Assembly (NCBI GenBank): GCA_023667055.1
Contig: JAMPAV010000002.1
Coordinates: 1-64,000, forward strand
Source of the DNA: Muribaculum sp.
GTDB lineage: Bacteria > Bacteroidota > Bacteroidia > Bacteroidales > Muribaculaceae
Direction of reading: 5' to 3'
DNA length: 64,000 nucleotides
A program made the translations under genes and the position numbers. The notes under the pieces were generated by a model. It did not search any database. It had not been told where the DNA came from and saw nothing but the letters and a program-made list of their open reading frames with translations. Each line of letters starts with the position of its first letter. The stretch's first letter is position 1. Below, piece after piece: positions 27,762 through 36,138 of the stretch.

Positions 27762-28799
27762 ATGGCAACGAGAAAACAGAAAATATTATTGATTTATACG
27801 GGAGGCACTATCGGAATGATAGAGAATCCGGTGACGAAAGCTCTTGAACCTTTCGATTTCAATCATCTGCTTGACAATGTGCCAAAAATAAAAATGCTGG
27901 ATTTTGATATAGACAATTTCCAGTTTGACGTGCCGATTGATTCTGCTGAGATGAATCCGGGACACTGGGGACAGATGGCCAAGGTGATTGATGACAATTA
28001 CGACAAGTATGATGGATTCGTGATACTTCATGGCACCGACACAATGGCCTACACGGCATCTGCACTTAGTTTTATGCTTAATAATCTGACAAAGCCGGTC
28101 ATTATCACAGGTTCGCAGTTGCCAATTGGAGAAGTTAGAACAGATGGGGAGGAGAATCTTATTACAGCGCTTCAGGTAGCCGCTTCAAAAGATTGCGATG
28201 GCGGTCCGATGGTGAGGGAGGTTGCCATTCTTTTCCAGAATTCTTTGCTCCGTGGCAACCGAAGCACCAAGTTCTCGGCAGACAATTTTGATGCATTCCA
28301 GTCAAGCAATTATCCGGTGTTGGCACATATCGGACTTGACATAACCTACAATAAGGAGGCTCTTCTGCGTCCCACGCAGGGTAAGGAATTCAAGGCGGAG
28401 TATTTCATGGACACGAATGTGGTGTATCTTGATTTGTTTCCGGGCATACAGGAAAGTGCCGTTAGGGCTACGCTCAATATACCGGGGCTCAAAGGCGTGG
28501 TGCTTAAATCATTTGGAGTAGGTAATGGACCGAGCAGTCCGTGGTTTTTTGAATGTATCCGTGATGCTGTTGCCAATGGTTTGCTGATAGTGAATGTGTC
28601 GCAGTGCAGCAACGGAATGGTTTCGCCGATGAAATATTCTGCGGGGGTAGGGCTTGCGAATGCCGGTATCATTTCCGGTCATGACCTCACGTCAGAAGCG
28701 GCAATCACCAAGATGATGTATCTCTTCGGCATGGGGGCCACAGCCCAGCTCGCCGGCAAATACATGGAGAAGAATCTCCATGGCGAACTAACTGAATAA
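27762..28799 (+). CDS. ansA: L-asparaginase, type I (cytoplasmic)
   Basis: Hydrolyses L-asparagine to aspartate and ammonia. At 345 residues without a signal peptide it fits the cytoplasmic type I enzyme. The catalytic threonines are in LLIYTGGTIGM (about residues 9-19) and in VILHGTDTMAYTAS (about 85-98); GSQLPIGEVRTDGEENLITAL carries the next conserved block. The C-terminal part includes VVLKSFGVGNGPS. It stands alone with its own promoter. Confidence 0.94.
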   Translation: MATRKQKILLIYTGGTIGMIENPVTKALEPFDFNHLLDNVPKIKMLDFDIDNFQFDVPIDSAEMNPGHWGQMAKVIDDNYDKYDGFVILHGTDTMAYTASALSFMLNNLTKPVIITGSQLPIGEVRTDGEENLITALQVAASKDCDGGPMVREVAILFQNSLLRGNRSTKFSADNFDAFQSSNYPVLAHIGLDITYNKEALLRPTQGKEFKAEYFMDTNVVYLDLFPGIQESAVRATLNIPGLKGVVLKSFGVGNGPSSPWFFECIRDAVANGLLIVNVSQCSNGMVSPMKYSAGVGLANAGIISGHDLTSEAAITKMMYLFGMGATAQLAGKYMEKNLHGELTE

Positions 28800-28826
28800 A
28801 GTTAAGGTGATTTTTCGGCCGACTGA

Positions 28827-28858
28827 TTTGTGTTTTTAGACGAATTTTATTAACTTTG
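28827..28858 (+). promoter_or_regulatory. Promoter of the second AAA/PD-(D/E)XK gene
   Basis: TTTG (28827-28830), a 20-base spacer, TAACTTTG (28851-28858), 38 bases before the start codon. Confidence 0.75.
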
Positions 28859-28896
28859 GATGCTTAAAGAGTGTTTTTTCATTAAAAACCTATAAT

Positions 28897-30474
28897 ATGG
28901 CCGAGACAATGAAATATCCCACGGGGATGCAAGATTTTTCAAAGATCAGGGAATTGAATTTGGCGTATGTGGATAAAACCATGTACATACGCCTTTTGCT
29001 CGAAAATCCGGGATTCTATTTTCTAAGTCGTCCGCGTCGTTTTGGTAAGAGTTTGTTTGTTAGTACCCTGCATACATATTTTGACGGTTGTCGTGAGGCA
29101 TTTCATGGGCTTGACATAGACACTGACGAAGTTGATTGGACTCCTCGGCCTGTCTTCAAATTCGAATTCAATGCAGTAAGAGTTACAGAAAAGAAGTTTC
29201 TTGACCAGTATCTTGATGTGACTATATCAGGCTATGAGGATAATTTTGGCGTGGAAAATAAAGGTGGAGATTTTTCCGACCGCTTTATCAATCTGCTTAG
29301 ATGCTCACATAAAAAATACGGCCGCAAAGCAGTTGTGCTCGTGGATGAATATGACGCTTTGCTTTTAAATACGCTCGATAATGAAGACCTCAACACATAT
29401 TACCGTGAAACTCTTAAGTCTCTATTCACAGTATTAAAGAATGCTGATAGAGAGATATATTTCGCCTTTATAACCGGCATTTCCAAATTCAGCCACACCA
29501 GTCTCTTCAGTGGCACCAACAATCTTGAGGACATCTCCTTGGATGTGAGGTATTCGTCTATCTGCGGTATAACGGAAGAGGAAGTAAGGAGGAGTCTTAT
29601 GCAGGGTGTGGATGACTTTGCAAATGCATTGGGAATTAGTAGGGAAGATATGCTTAAACAATTAAAGGATAACTATGACGGATATCATTTCAGCAAGAAA
29701 TCACCTGACATTTATAATCCGTATAGTCTGCTTCTTGCTTTGAAGAAACGGGAAATAAGCAACTATTGGTTTGAATCAGGGACTTCCGACTCTTTTCTCA
29801 GGGCATTAAAACGTGACAATTTCTTTATGCCGGATCTTGATTGTCTGGAGACTGTGGATAGTAAATTGTCGGCAAAGGAATCATATTTGCAGAATCCTGT
29901 CACCCTTATGTATGAGGCCGGTTATATCACTATCAAAGGGTATGATGCGGATACAGATATATATACGTTGGGTCTTCCCAATAAGGAAGTTGCGGTCAGT
30001 TTTTCAGAGGCTCTGCTTCCGATATATTCCGGTATGGACAAATTGCAATTTGATGCCAGTTTCACGCAGATGAGAAAGGCTGTCTTGAAAGGAGAACCGG
30101 AAAAATTCATGGAGCATCTGAAGGCTTTCCTGCAGGGAAATCCCTATAGCAACAGTGAGTTGAAAAAGAGGGAGATTTATTTCAAAAACAATATTTTCCT
30201 TATTTTCAAGGCTCTTGGTTTTATGCCCAGGGTTGAGGAAGAAACATGTAATTCAAGGATGGATGTCATGCTCCGCACTCGCCGACTCATCTATGTATTC
30301 GAATTAAAGACAGATGGCTCCGCCGAGAAAGGGATGCAGCAGATCGATGAAAAAGGCTATGCCCTTCCATACGCCGACGAGGGTCGCACCATCATCAAGA
30401 TAGCAGCCAACTACTCCTCCGCATCCAACAACATCGACTCCTACAAAATCGAAATACTAAATCCTGCATCATAA
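28897..30474 (+). CDS. AAA-ATPase-like / PD-(D/E)XK nuclease-family protein
   Basis: An intact 525-residue protein of the widespread Bacteroidetes family with an N-terminal AAA-ATPase-like domain (PF09820 type) and a C-terminal PD-(D/E)XK domain (PF08011 type). Walker A is SRPRRFGKSLFVST (about residues 44-57), Walker B VVLVDEYDALL (about 147-157), with ITGISKFSHTSLFSGTNNLE in between as in relatives. The nuclease-like end has SRMDVMLRTRRLIYVFELK, giving D and ExK-type residues. Biological role unknown; copies are numerous in Bacteroidales. It is a full-length counterpart of the broken gene at 15171 and, like it, converges on a BspA-like gene. Confidence 0.88.
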   Translation: MAETMKYPTGMQDFSKIRELNLAYVDKTMYIRLLLENPGFYFLSRPRRFGKSLFVSTLHTYFDGCREAFHGLDIDTDEVDWTPRPVFKFEFNAVRVTEKKFLDQYLDVTISGYEDNFGVENKGGDFSDRFINLLRCSHKKYGRKAVVLVDEYDALLLNTLDNEDLNTYYRETLKSLFTVLKNADREIYFAFITGISKFSHTSLFSGTNNLEDISLDVRYSSICGITEEEVRRSLMQGVDDFANALGISREDMLKQLKDNYDGYHFSKKSPDIYNPYSLLLALKKREISNYWFESGTSDSFLRALKRDNFFMPDLDCLETVDSKLSAKESYLQNPVTLMYEAGYITIKGYDADTDIYTLGLPNKEVAVSFSEALLPIYSGMDKLQFDASFTQMRKAVLKGEPEKFMEHLKAFLQGNPYSNSELKKREIYFKNNIFLIFKALGFMPRVEEETCNSRMDVMLRTRRLIYVFELKTDGSAEKGMQQIDEKGYALPYADEGRTIIKIAANYSSASNNIDSYKIEILNPAS

Positions 30475-30502
30475 GGAATCTTTTGATGGATAGAAAATAA
30501 AA

Positions 30503-30532
30503 GCACAATCACTTCCGAGACCGTGATTGTGC
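30503..30532 (+). terminator. Hairpin after the second AAA/PD-(D/E)XK gene
   Basis: A perfect 10-bp stem (GCACAATCAC at 30503-30512, complement at 30523-30532) with a 10-base loop, 28 bases after the stop codon, followed by a T-rich but interrupted stretch. Confidence 0.6.
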
Positions 30533-30576
30533 ATTGTGATTTTAAATTGTTGCAATTTGGTGGTTATTCTTTTCCT

Positions 30577-30854
30577 GACTTCGTCGTTGCGTCACCCTCA
30601 AAGATTTATGCCATCAAATGGAGTTGGATGGGAATGATTTGACTCCAACGCAGTGAAAATCTTATAAAAAAATCCGCAACCATCCGCGCATTAACCGGCC
30701 TTCGCCGGATCAGCATTGGAGTCAAAATCAATAAAATCCATTTCAAAAGCAACGGTTTGCGATGACTTGCGTCACCCTGAAACCACTACATAAATGGATA
30801 TGTTGTTGGATTTCAATACATATTGAATTCATTGCTCAAAAAGTGACGAAGTCA
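30577..30854. repeat. Nested inverted and direct repeats between convergent genes
   Basis: TGACTTCGTC near 30577 is complementary to GACGAAGTCA at 30845-30854; GATTTGACTCCAACGC (30636-30651) is nearly complementary to the segment at 30713-30729; the centre holds a CCGGC-CTTC-GCCGG hairpin (30695-30708). A TGACTT..GCGTCACCCT motif also repeats directly (about 30577-30600 and 30763-30778). No ORF of note. It could be a degenerate mobile element or another folded RNA. Confidence 0.45.
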
Positions 30855-30866
30855 AGGTATTTCTTT

Positions 30867-32300
30867 TTACTTGATTAAGATTTTTTCTGTCATAGATCCA
30901 GACTTACTGATGTATATTCCGGGAGATGCAGTGTTGATGTCAATGAGTGTGCCATCAAGACGATAGTATTCTTTATTGACATCAATATTGTCAACATCAA
31001 TACATTCAACTGAATTAAAGTTTTTCTCCCTAAAATCAGTGAAGTAATTCCAATTGTAGTTCTTCAAATAATTGTTTAGACTTCCTTCGGGTACATAAAC
31101 GATTGCATCCTTGGGAACGCCGTTAAATATAGAGGTAGGAGAATACGAATATACAATATTTGGAGGACTTGCTCGATTGATATTTATTGTTGTAAGAGAT
31201 GTGCAACCATAAAACACGGAGTTACTTAAACCACTATACATTGTTTTAGAGAATGACGATGTTTCACCTATGGAATATACAGATTCCGGTATGGTCAATG
31301 AAATAAGTTTATTACATCCTGAGAATGCGTGGCATCCTATCAGTTCAATATTATCCGGTATAAAGCATTCCGTTAAGGCACCAGGGGCTTGTAATAGTGT
31401 TAGCTTATTTCCATAACCATAACCATTACATGAGATTAGCAATCCATTGGAAGAGTAAAAGTTTTGATTTCCTTCATCCACTAAGATTTCTTCAAGATTT
31501 ATACAATATGCAAAAATACCATCACCGATGTTTTCTACAGATTTGGGAATCGTTATTGAGGTCAATGACTGACATGCTTCAAAAGCGAAAACTCCAATGG
31601 AAACAACAGATTCGGGGATAGTCAATGATTGCAACGATAAGCATTCCTGGAAAGCATAATTCCCAATTTTGGTTACTGATTCAGGGATAGATATTGATTC
31701 CAAAGATCGGCATATAGCGAAAGCTCTATTCCCAATTTCGGTTACTGATTCAGGTATTGTAACGATTTGTAGGTTTTCACAAAATTCAAAGAGAGAGTCA
31801 CTTATTTTGTCTAAGGATGAAGGCAATTTAACTTCTTGAAGAGGATTAGCGTAAAAGGCACCTTTCCCTATTGATGTTACAGAGTTTGGAATTTTTATGT
31901 ATCTTAAAGAAGATCCATGAAAAGCTCTGTCTTCTATGGTTGTCACTGATTCCGATATATAAATAAACCAGGCTCTTGAGAATTCAAAAGCACCTTCTCT
32001 TATAATTTTAACAGTATTTGGAATTTCTATTTCGTATGCTTGGGTATAGGAAAATCCGGATTGCGCGATTTCTGTCACAGTATAGTTCACTCCTCCATGT
32101 GTAACTTCCGACGGGATGATAATATAATCATTATTTTCAGATGAATAATTACCGGAAGCAATGCTAACAGTGTGGTCGTCTTCAGAAAGTATTGTGTATT
32201 TGAAACCTTCCTCATCGAAGAATTCATCATCTACAGCTGCGTTTACATACATTGCTTGCATAAGGGCTATCGCCATTAAGAGTAAATGTTTAATTCTCAT
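30867..32300 (-). CDS. BspA-like leucine-rich repeat protein with C-terminal sorting-like tail
   Basis: A 477-residue exported protein. The start at 32300 gives a good signal peptide (MRIKHLLLMAIALMQAMYV, cut after NAA); the frame extends to 32345, but that adds 15 residues without signal-peptide character lying in the RNA leader. LRR_5-type repeats occupy about residues 75-400, for example VTEIGNRAFAICRSLESISIP. The last 30 residues (YYRLDGTLIDINTASPG then GSMTEKILIK) match the short type IX secretion-like tail. It is preceded on the same strand by structured RNA copy B, as its counterpart at 16890 is by copy A. Probably surface-exposed; binding partner unknown. Confidence 0.85.
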   Translation of the reverse strand: MRIKHLLLMAIALMQAMYVNAAVDDEFFDEEGFKYTILSEDDHTVSIASGNYSSENNDYIIIPSEVTHGGVNYTVTEIAQSGFSYTQAYEIEIPNTVKIIREGAFEFSRAWFIYISESVTTIEDRAFHGSSLRYIKIPNSVTSIGKGAFYANPLQEVKLPSSLDKISDSLFEFCENLQIVTIPESVTEIGNRAFAICRSLESISIPESVTKIGNYAFQECLSLQSLTIPESVVSIGVFAFEACQSLTSITIPKSVENIGDGIFAYCINLEEILVDEGNQNFYSSNGLLISCNGYGYGNKLTLLQAPGALTECFIPDNIELIGCHAFSGCNKLISLTIPESVYSIGETSSFSKTMYSGLSNSVFYGCTSLTTININRASPPNIVYSYSPTSIFNGVPKDAIVYVPEGSLNNYLKNYNWNYFTDFREKNFNSVECIDVDNIDVNKEYYRLDGTLIDINTASPGIYISKSGSMTEKILIK

Positions 32301-32346
32301 ATAAATTATTTCGTGTCCTGTAGTATCCCCGGATTGGACTTTCATG

Positions 32347-32680
32347 TAAAAAAATGAAAAAAGCGTAGGAATCTGTATCTGTTACCGTCCTACCAATCGA
32401 GGCTTCTCGCATTGCCCTTTAGAAGTCGGACGGCAACGCAGAAGCCCACGCCAGTATATGCAACAATAGCATTTGGCTACACCTTTCCCAAGGTGTTTTG
32501 CCAACTGCATTATATTACATACCACGGGCATCTACCGTTGCTCAACTCCTGACTTCTAAATGAAATTTTGCGAGAATTTCGATTGGTCAAGAATCAGCGC
32601 GGATAAACGCTTTATAATTAATAAAATCAACATCCCGCCGCTCTTTACCCCAGACCGGGGCTTCTGTTGTGGCGGTCTGC
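32347..32680 (-). ncRNA. Structured RNA copy B, upstream of a BspA-like gene (unrecognised class)
   Basis: A roughly 335-nt RNA predicted from a consensus promoter (32686-32716) to a U6/U7 tract (about 32362-32347). Conserved with copy A: the 5' GCAGACCGC block, GGTCYGGGG hairpin, GCGGGATGT-GAT block, GTAGATGYCYG loop, TGCATAT-CTG block. Helices: a helix joining segments about 220 nt apart (CAGAAGCCC at 32658-32666 with GGGCTTCTG at 32439-32447); a CTTGAC/GTCAGG helix; an ACGG/CCGT hairpin at 32524-32538; a TTGGC/GCCAA plus ACACCTT/AAGGTGT hairpin; and a 3' CCGTCC/GGACGG helix (32428-32433 with 32385-32390). A final GTAGGA/TCCTAC stem just before the U-tract looks like a terminator and competes with the CCGTCC helix. 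Confidence 0.72.
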
Positions 32681-32685
32681 ATCTG

Positions 32686-32716
32686 CAAAGTTATAGCAAT
32701 TTTTCTAATCCGCAAA
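32686..32716 (-). promoter_or_regulatory. Promoter of structured RNA copy B
   Basis: On the minus strand, TTTG (32713-32716), a 19-base spacer, TAACTTTG (32686-32693). Divergent from the promoter of the HicB-like gene. Confidence 0.8.
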
Positions 32717-32733
32717 ATCTTTTGGCAAAAATA

Positions 32734-32765
32734 TTTGTTTTTTCTTCTAAAATATACTATTTTTG
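32734..32765 (+). promoter_or_regulatory. Promoter of the HicB-like gene
   Basis: TTTG (32734-32737), a 20-base spacer, TATTTTTG (32758-32765). Confidence 0.65.
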
Positions 32766-32885
32766 CCATCCCGAGGCATCCGTCCCAAGAACTTGGGAAA
32801 GGATTGGAACACAAAGCAAGAAAGGCGCTGGGTGTTTGACACCCACGCCAATCTTGCAGTTTTTTACCGAGGAAATAAAAGAGAT

Positions 32886-33098
32886 ATGAAGGCAACTGTA
32901 ATAGTAGAAAAAGGACCTGATGGATTGTATTCCGCTTATATGGAAGAACTCTTCCCTGATTTTGGTCTTGCAGGATACGGAGATACTGCAGAGGAAGCGA
33001 TAGATGACTTCTATGTATGTAGAGATGAAACTGCGGAATATTTGAGTGCCAATGGCAAGAAGATGCCAGAGTTGTCATATACATTTAAGTATATATGA
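32886..33098 (+). CDS. Solitary HicB-like antitoxin-fold protein
   Basis: A 70-residue protein with the HicB partial RNase-H-like fold: MKATVIVEKGPDGLYSAYM, then FGLAGYGDTAEEAIDDF and an LSANGKKMPEL turn. The start at 32886 is preferred to 32763 because it opens the conserved first strand and follows a purine-rich AGGAAAT site; the upstream codon lies inside the promoter. No HicA toxin and no C-terminal DNA-binding helix are present, so it may be an orphan antitoxin or a regulator. It is transcribed divergently from structured RNA B. Confidence 0.7.
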   Translation: MKATVIVEKGPDGLYSAYMEELFPDFGLAGYGDTAEEAIDDFYVCRDETAEYLSANGKKMPELSYTFKYI

Positions 33099-33152
33099 TT
33101 TTGAGATTTTAAATAAGGCTTCGTTATAAAGCAATTATAATACACACTCAAT

Positions 33153-33191
33153 GATAATCCCAGCGCTGTGGATAGCAACGCAGGGATTATT
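33153..33191 (+). terminator. Intrinsic terminator between the HicB-like and S9 peptidase genes
   Basis: A GATAATCCC...GGGATTAT stem with an inner GCG/CGC extension, followed by TTTATT. It lies between convergent genes and may serve both strands. Confidence 0.6.
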
Positions 33192-33209
33192 TTATTCATT
33201 ATGCATTGG

Positions 33210-36065
33210 TCAGTAACCGAATTCCTGGCCCTTGCGGACGGCGGGTATGCCTGACTTCATCCACTCGGGCATCGGGTCACCCTTAAGGTAGTGGTCGAAG
33301 AATTGCTGCAGGCGGATGGTGATGTCCTTACGGTTGCGGCGTTCCTTCAAGTTATGAGCCTCACCATTATATTGCAGCATCCAAACCGGTTTTTGCAGAC
33401 GACGAAGAGCCATAAACAACTCTATGCCCTGATACCAAGGAACCGCTCCATCGGCATCATTGTGCATAATGAGAAGAGGAGTGTGGACACGGTTGGCATG
33501 GAACACCGGTGAATTGGCTATGTAGAGTTCCGTGGCATCCCAAAGGTTGCGACCGATGCGGCTTTGTCCCTGTTCGTACTGACCCTGGCGAGAGTTGCCA
33601 CTTTCCCAGCGGATACCGCCAAAAGCAGAGGTCATGTTGCTCACCGGTGCGCCACTGCCGGCACATGCAAACATATCGGTACGGGTAACGAGATAAGCTG
33701 TCTGATAACCGCCCCAACTCTGGCCATCGATGCCGATTCTTTCCTTGTCAATGAAGGGGAACTGCTCGCACATAGCCTCAGCGCCAGAACAAACGAAATT
33801 GTAGGCACATTCTCCGGGGATTCCGGCTTTATAGTGAATGTCGGGCACAAACACCACATAGCCACGGCTCACGTAGAACGGGTAGTTGACCCAGCTCCAT
33901 GACGGTTCCATGTTGTAATGATAGTAGAGATCCTCAGAACCAGTCTCATAGAATACACATAGCATTGGGTATTTCTTTGAGGGGTCAAGGTCTTCAGGTA
34001 CATAAAGGACTCCGTCGGTCGGAGTGCCATCGTAGGCATACCAATGCACAAGCTGGGCATGTCCCCAATTGTAGTCTTTAACCTGAGGATTCGAATCACT
34101 GACCATGAAAGCCTTTGCAAACACACCTTTCGGAGCAATCCACACGTTTGGCATTACCTCAAAATTAGCCTCAATGAAAGAGAACGAAGATGCATTTAGA
34201 GCCTGGCGTATCTGCGTGAAACTGAGAGTGTCGAGCAAGACATTCTCCGGTTTTGCAACATTGCCATATTTCATGGAAGCCAAACCATTGCGCTTATCCT
34301 TATAATTGAAAAGAGTCAGAGTCATAAGATCACCATTGGCAAGAGCCCTGCGTTCTGCGCCGTTGGTGTTGACATAACGGATTTTAAGATCATTTTCACG
34401 ACCATAATTTTTAGTGATGCATACAGGAGCGGCATTTCCAACAGGGTCAACGCTCCATATATCATATCGGTCATAGATAAGCAATCGGTTGTCATTGTCT
34501 GTCCAAGAAGCACTTCCGTATGTCTGACGCACCCCGGGATGGTCATCGGCCTCGTCCCATACAGGGTAGGGAATGTTGGCAGATACATTTACGGTCTTGC
34601 CGGTTGAAATTTCGTATGCAAACCAGTTGCCATCCTTAAACCAATACACGAACTTGCCCGCAGGCGAGAGTTCTGAGGTTTCGGCATAGACAGTAGCCAC
34701 CTCGCGGCGCTCGCCATCATTGACATTCACCACATAAAGATCTTCCGGAGCATAATAGTTCCATTGTTGACTAACTATTTCCTTGCTTGGATCGCGCAGA
34801 AGAGCCCAGTCAGTATCCCAACGATTGGGCACATCTATTGTGGCCAACGGATTGGAGTCAATGAGTTGCTGATGTCCGCTTGCAAGATCAATCACGACAG
34901 GGAATGTCTGCTTGCGCATTGATTCCACGTTGTGGTTGTCTTCGGGTGGGGTATGCGGTGCATCCCAACGCCAGATGTCAAGTTCCGGAGTCTCGAAACT
35001 GACAAGGGTAGTGTCATCCGGAGCCACCTCCGAAGCCACACCAATCACAAGACGCTTGCCGTTGTGGCTGAATACCGGCTCAGAATATTGGTTGATATAC
35101 AAATCTTCTCCTCTTGACTTTGCCATCTTCTCTTTCCATTCGGCAAGCAATTTCTCCTGAAGTTCGGGATTCTCAGCATGAGGCCGCTGAAGGTTGGGAC
35201 CTTTACGTCCGGTGGAGATTGCAACTTCTATCTCTTCCGGATTGACAGCATTGGCTGTAAGATCGGCAAGAAAGAGCTGCATACGTCGAGTGCCAGTCTT
35301 ATTGCTGTCGTTGGTAGCAGTATAGGCGAGCTTCAATCCATCCGTGGAGAAAGCGGGAGTGCCGTAATGCTTCTTTTTCTCATCAAGTTGATAAGAGTTT
35401 CCCTTTGTCAAATCGAACAACTTTACTCCACTGCTGAAGATGGAGTCCTTCTCAGGGGGGCAGACAACAGTGGCAAGGCGTGAACCTTCTTCGCTGAAAA
35501 TGTAACTTTTGACATAAGGGACAACGATAGTGTCTCCTGAAGCAAGATTGCGGATTACCAATGGAAGGCCGGCATCCTTGTCTTTGAGTTTCATATCCTT
35601 TGTAGTGGTGGTATCGCAGCTTTGGTACGCAATCCAATCACTGCCATACTTGGAAGTCTTGAAACCCTTGATGAGGGGAATCTTCGTGATGGATTGCGTT
35701 TTCAGATCCACTATGGCAAGAGAGTCCTGTGGCATGTCAAAATCCTTTTTCTTGTCGATTTTAGCCTTACGGGTGTCCTGGAACAAGGGAATAATACGAG
35801 CTATTGCCCAACGGCTGTCGGCAGTGAACGACACACCCGCACCACGCGGAATATTGATTTCGGAATTGTTTTTGGTGTTGCGGATGGTAAGCACCCCGTT
35901 GCCTTCCTGTGGGTTGACACTGAATGCAGCCCATGATCCGTCATTGCTGACGGAATGGTTTGTGACTTTCTTCCAGTCGTCGAAACTGGTGTGGTCAAGC
36001 ATTTTTTTCCCGTTCGCGCTAATGGCCATAATGATTGCCATCAGTGCGAAAATTTGTTTTTTCAT
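33210..36065 (-). CDS. S9-family prolyl oligopeptidase-like serine peptidase
   Basis: A 951-residue exported peptidase with a signal peptide of about 19 residues (KKQIFALMAIIMAISANG). The first ~650 residues form a beta-propeller-like region; the C-terminal alpha/beta-hydrolase domain carries the nucleophile in GIDGQSWGGYQTAY, the acid in MHNDADGAVPWYQG and the histidine in NGEAHNLKERRNRKD, the three residues of the catalytic triad. Bacteroidetes use such enzymes in the periplasm or outer membrane to clip peptides. No partner genes; ribBA lies 64 bases upstream on the same strand. Confidence 0.92.
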   Translation of the reverse strand: MKKQIFALMAIIMAISANGKKMLDHTSFDDWKKVTNHSVSNDGSWAAFSVNPQEGNGVLTIRNTKNNSEINIPRGAGVSFTADSRWAIARIIPLFQDTRKAKIDKKKDFDMPQDSLAIVDLKTQSITKIPLIKGFKTSKYGSDWIAYQSCDTTTTKDMKLKDKDAGLPLVIRNLASGDTIVVPYVKSYIFSEEGSRLATVVCPPEKDSIFSSGVKLFDLTKGNSYQLDEKKKHYGTPAFSTDGLKLAYTATNDSNKTGTRRMQLFLADLTANAVNPEEIEVAISTGRKGPNLQRPHAENPELQEKLLAEWKEKMAKSRGEDLYINQYSEPVFSHNGKRLVIGVASEVAPDDTTLVSFETPELDIWRWDAPHTPPEDNHNVESMRKQTFPVVIDLASGHQQLIDSNPLATIDVPNRWDTDWALLRDPSKEIVSQQWNYYAPEDLYVVNVNDGERREVATVYAETSELSPAGKFVYWFKDGNWFAYEISTGKTVNVSANIPYPVWDEADDHPGVRQTYGSASWTDNDNRLLIYDRYDIWSVDPVGNAAPVCITKNYGRENDLKIRYVNTNGAERRALANGDLMTLTLFNYKDKRNGLASMKYGNVAKPENVLLDTLSFTQIRQALNASSFSFIEANFEVMPNVWIAPKGVFAKAFMVSDSNPQVKDYNWGHAQLVHWYAYDGTPTDGVLYVPEDLDPSKKYPMLCVFYETGSEDLYYHYNMEPSWSWVNYPFYVSRGYVVFVPDIHYKAGIPGECAYNFVCSGAEAMCEQFPFIDKERIGIDGQSWGGYQTAYLVTRTDMFACAGSGAPVSNMTSAFGGIRWESGNSRQGQYEQGQSRIGRNLWDATELYIANSPVFHANRVHTPLLIMHNDADGAVPWYQGIELFMALRRLQKPVWMLQYNGEAHNLKERRNRKDITIRLQQFFDHYLKGDPMPEWMKSGIPAVRKGQEFGY

Positions 36066-36099
36066 GTCGATGATTTAATTAGTTGTATCCCCCATAATC

Positions 36100-36138
36100 C
36101 CTTAACCCTTAACTCTTAACCCTTAACTCTTAACTAAA
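36100..36138. repeat. Heptanucleotide array (CTTAACT/CTTAACC)
   Basis: About five tandem copies of a 7-base unit CTTAACT or CTTAACC, between the S9 peptidase gene and ribBA. Similar arrays occur at 40178, 55715 and 62753. Confidence 0.65.

Noticed and set aside
32560..32889. 109-residue plus-strand frame across structured RNA B
   Set aside because: It overlaps the RNA and both divergent promoters and shows no conserved protein features.
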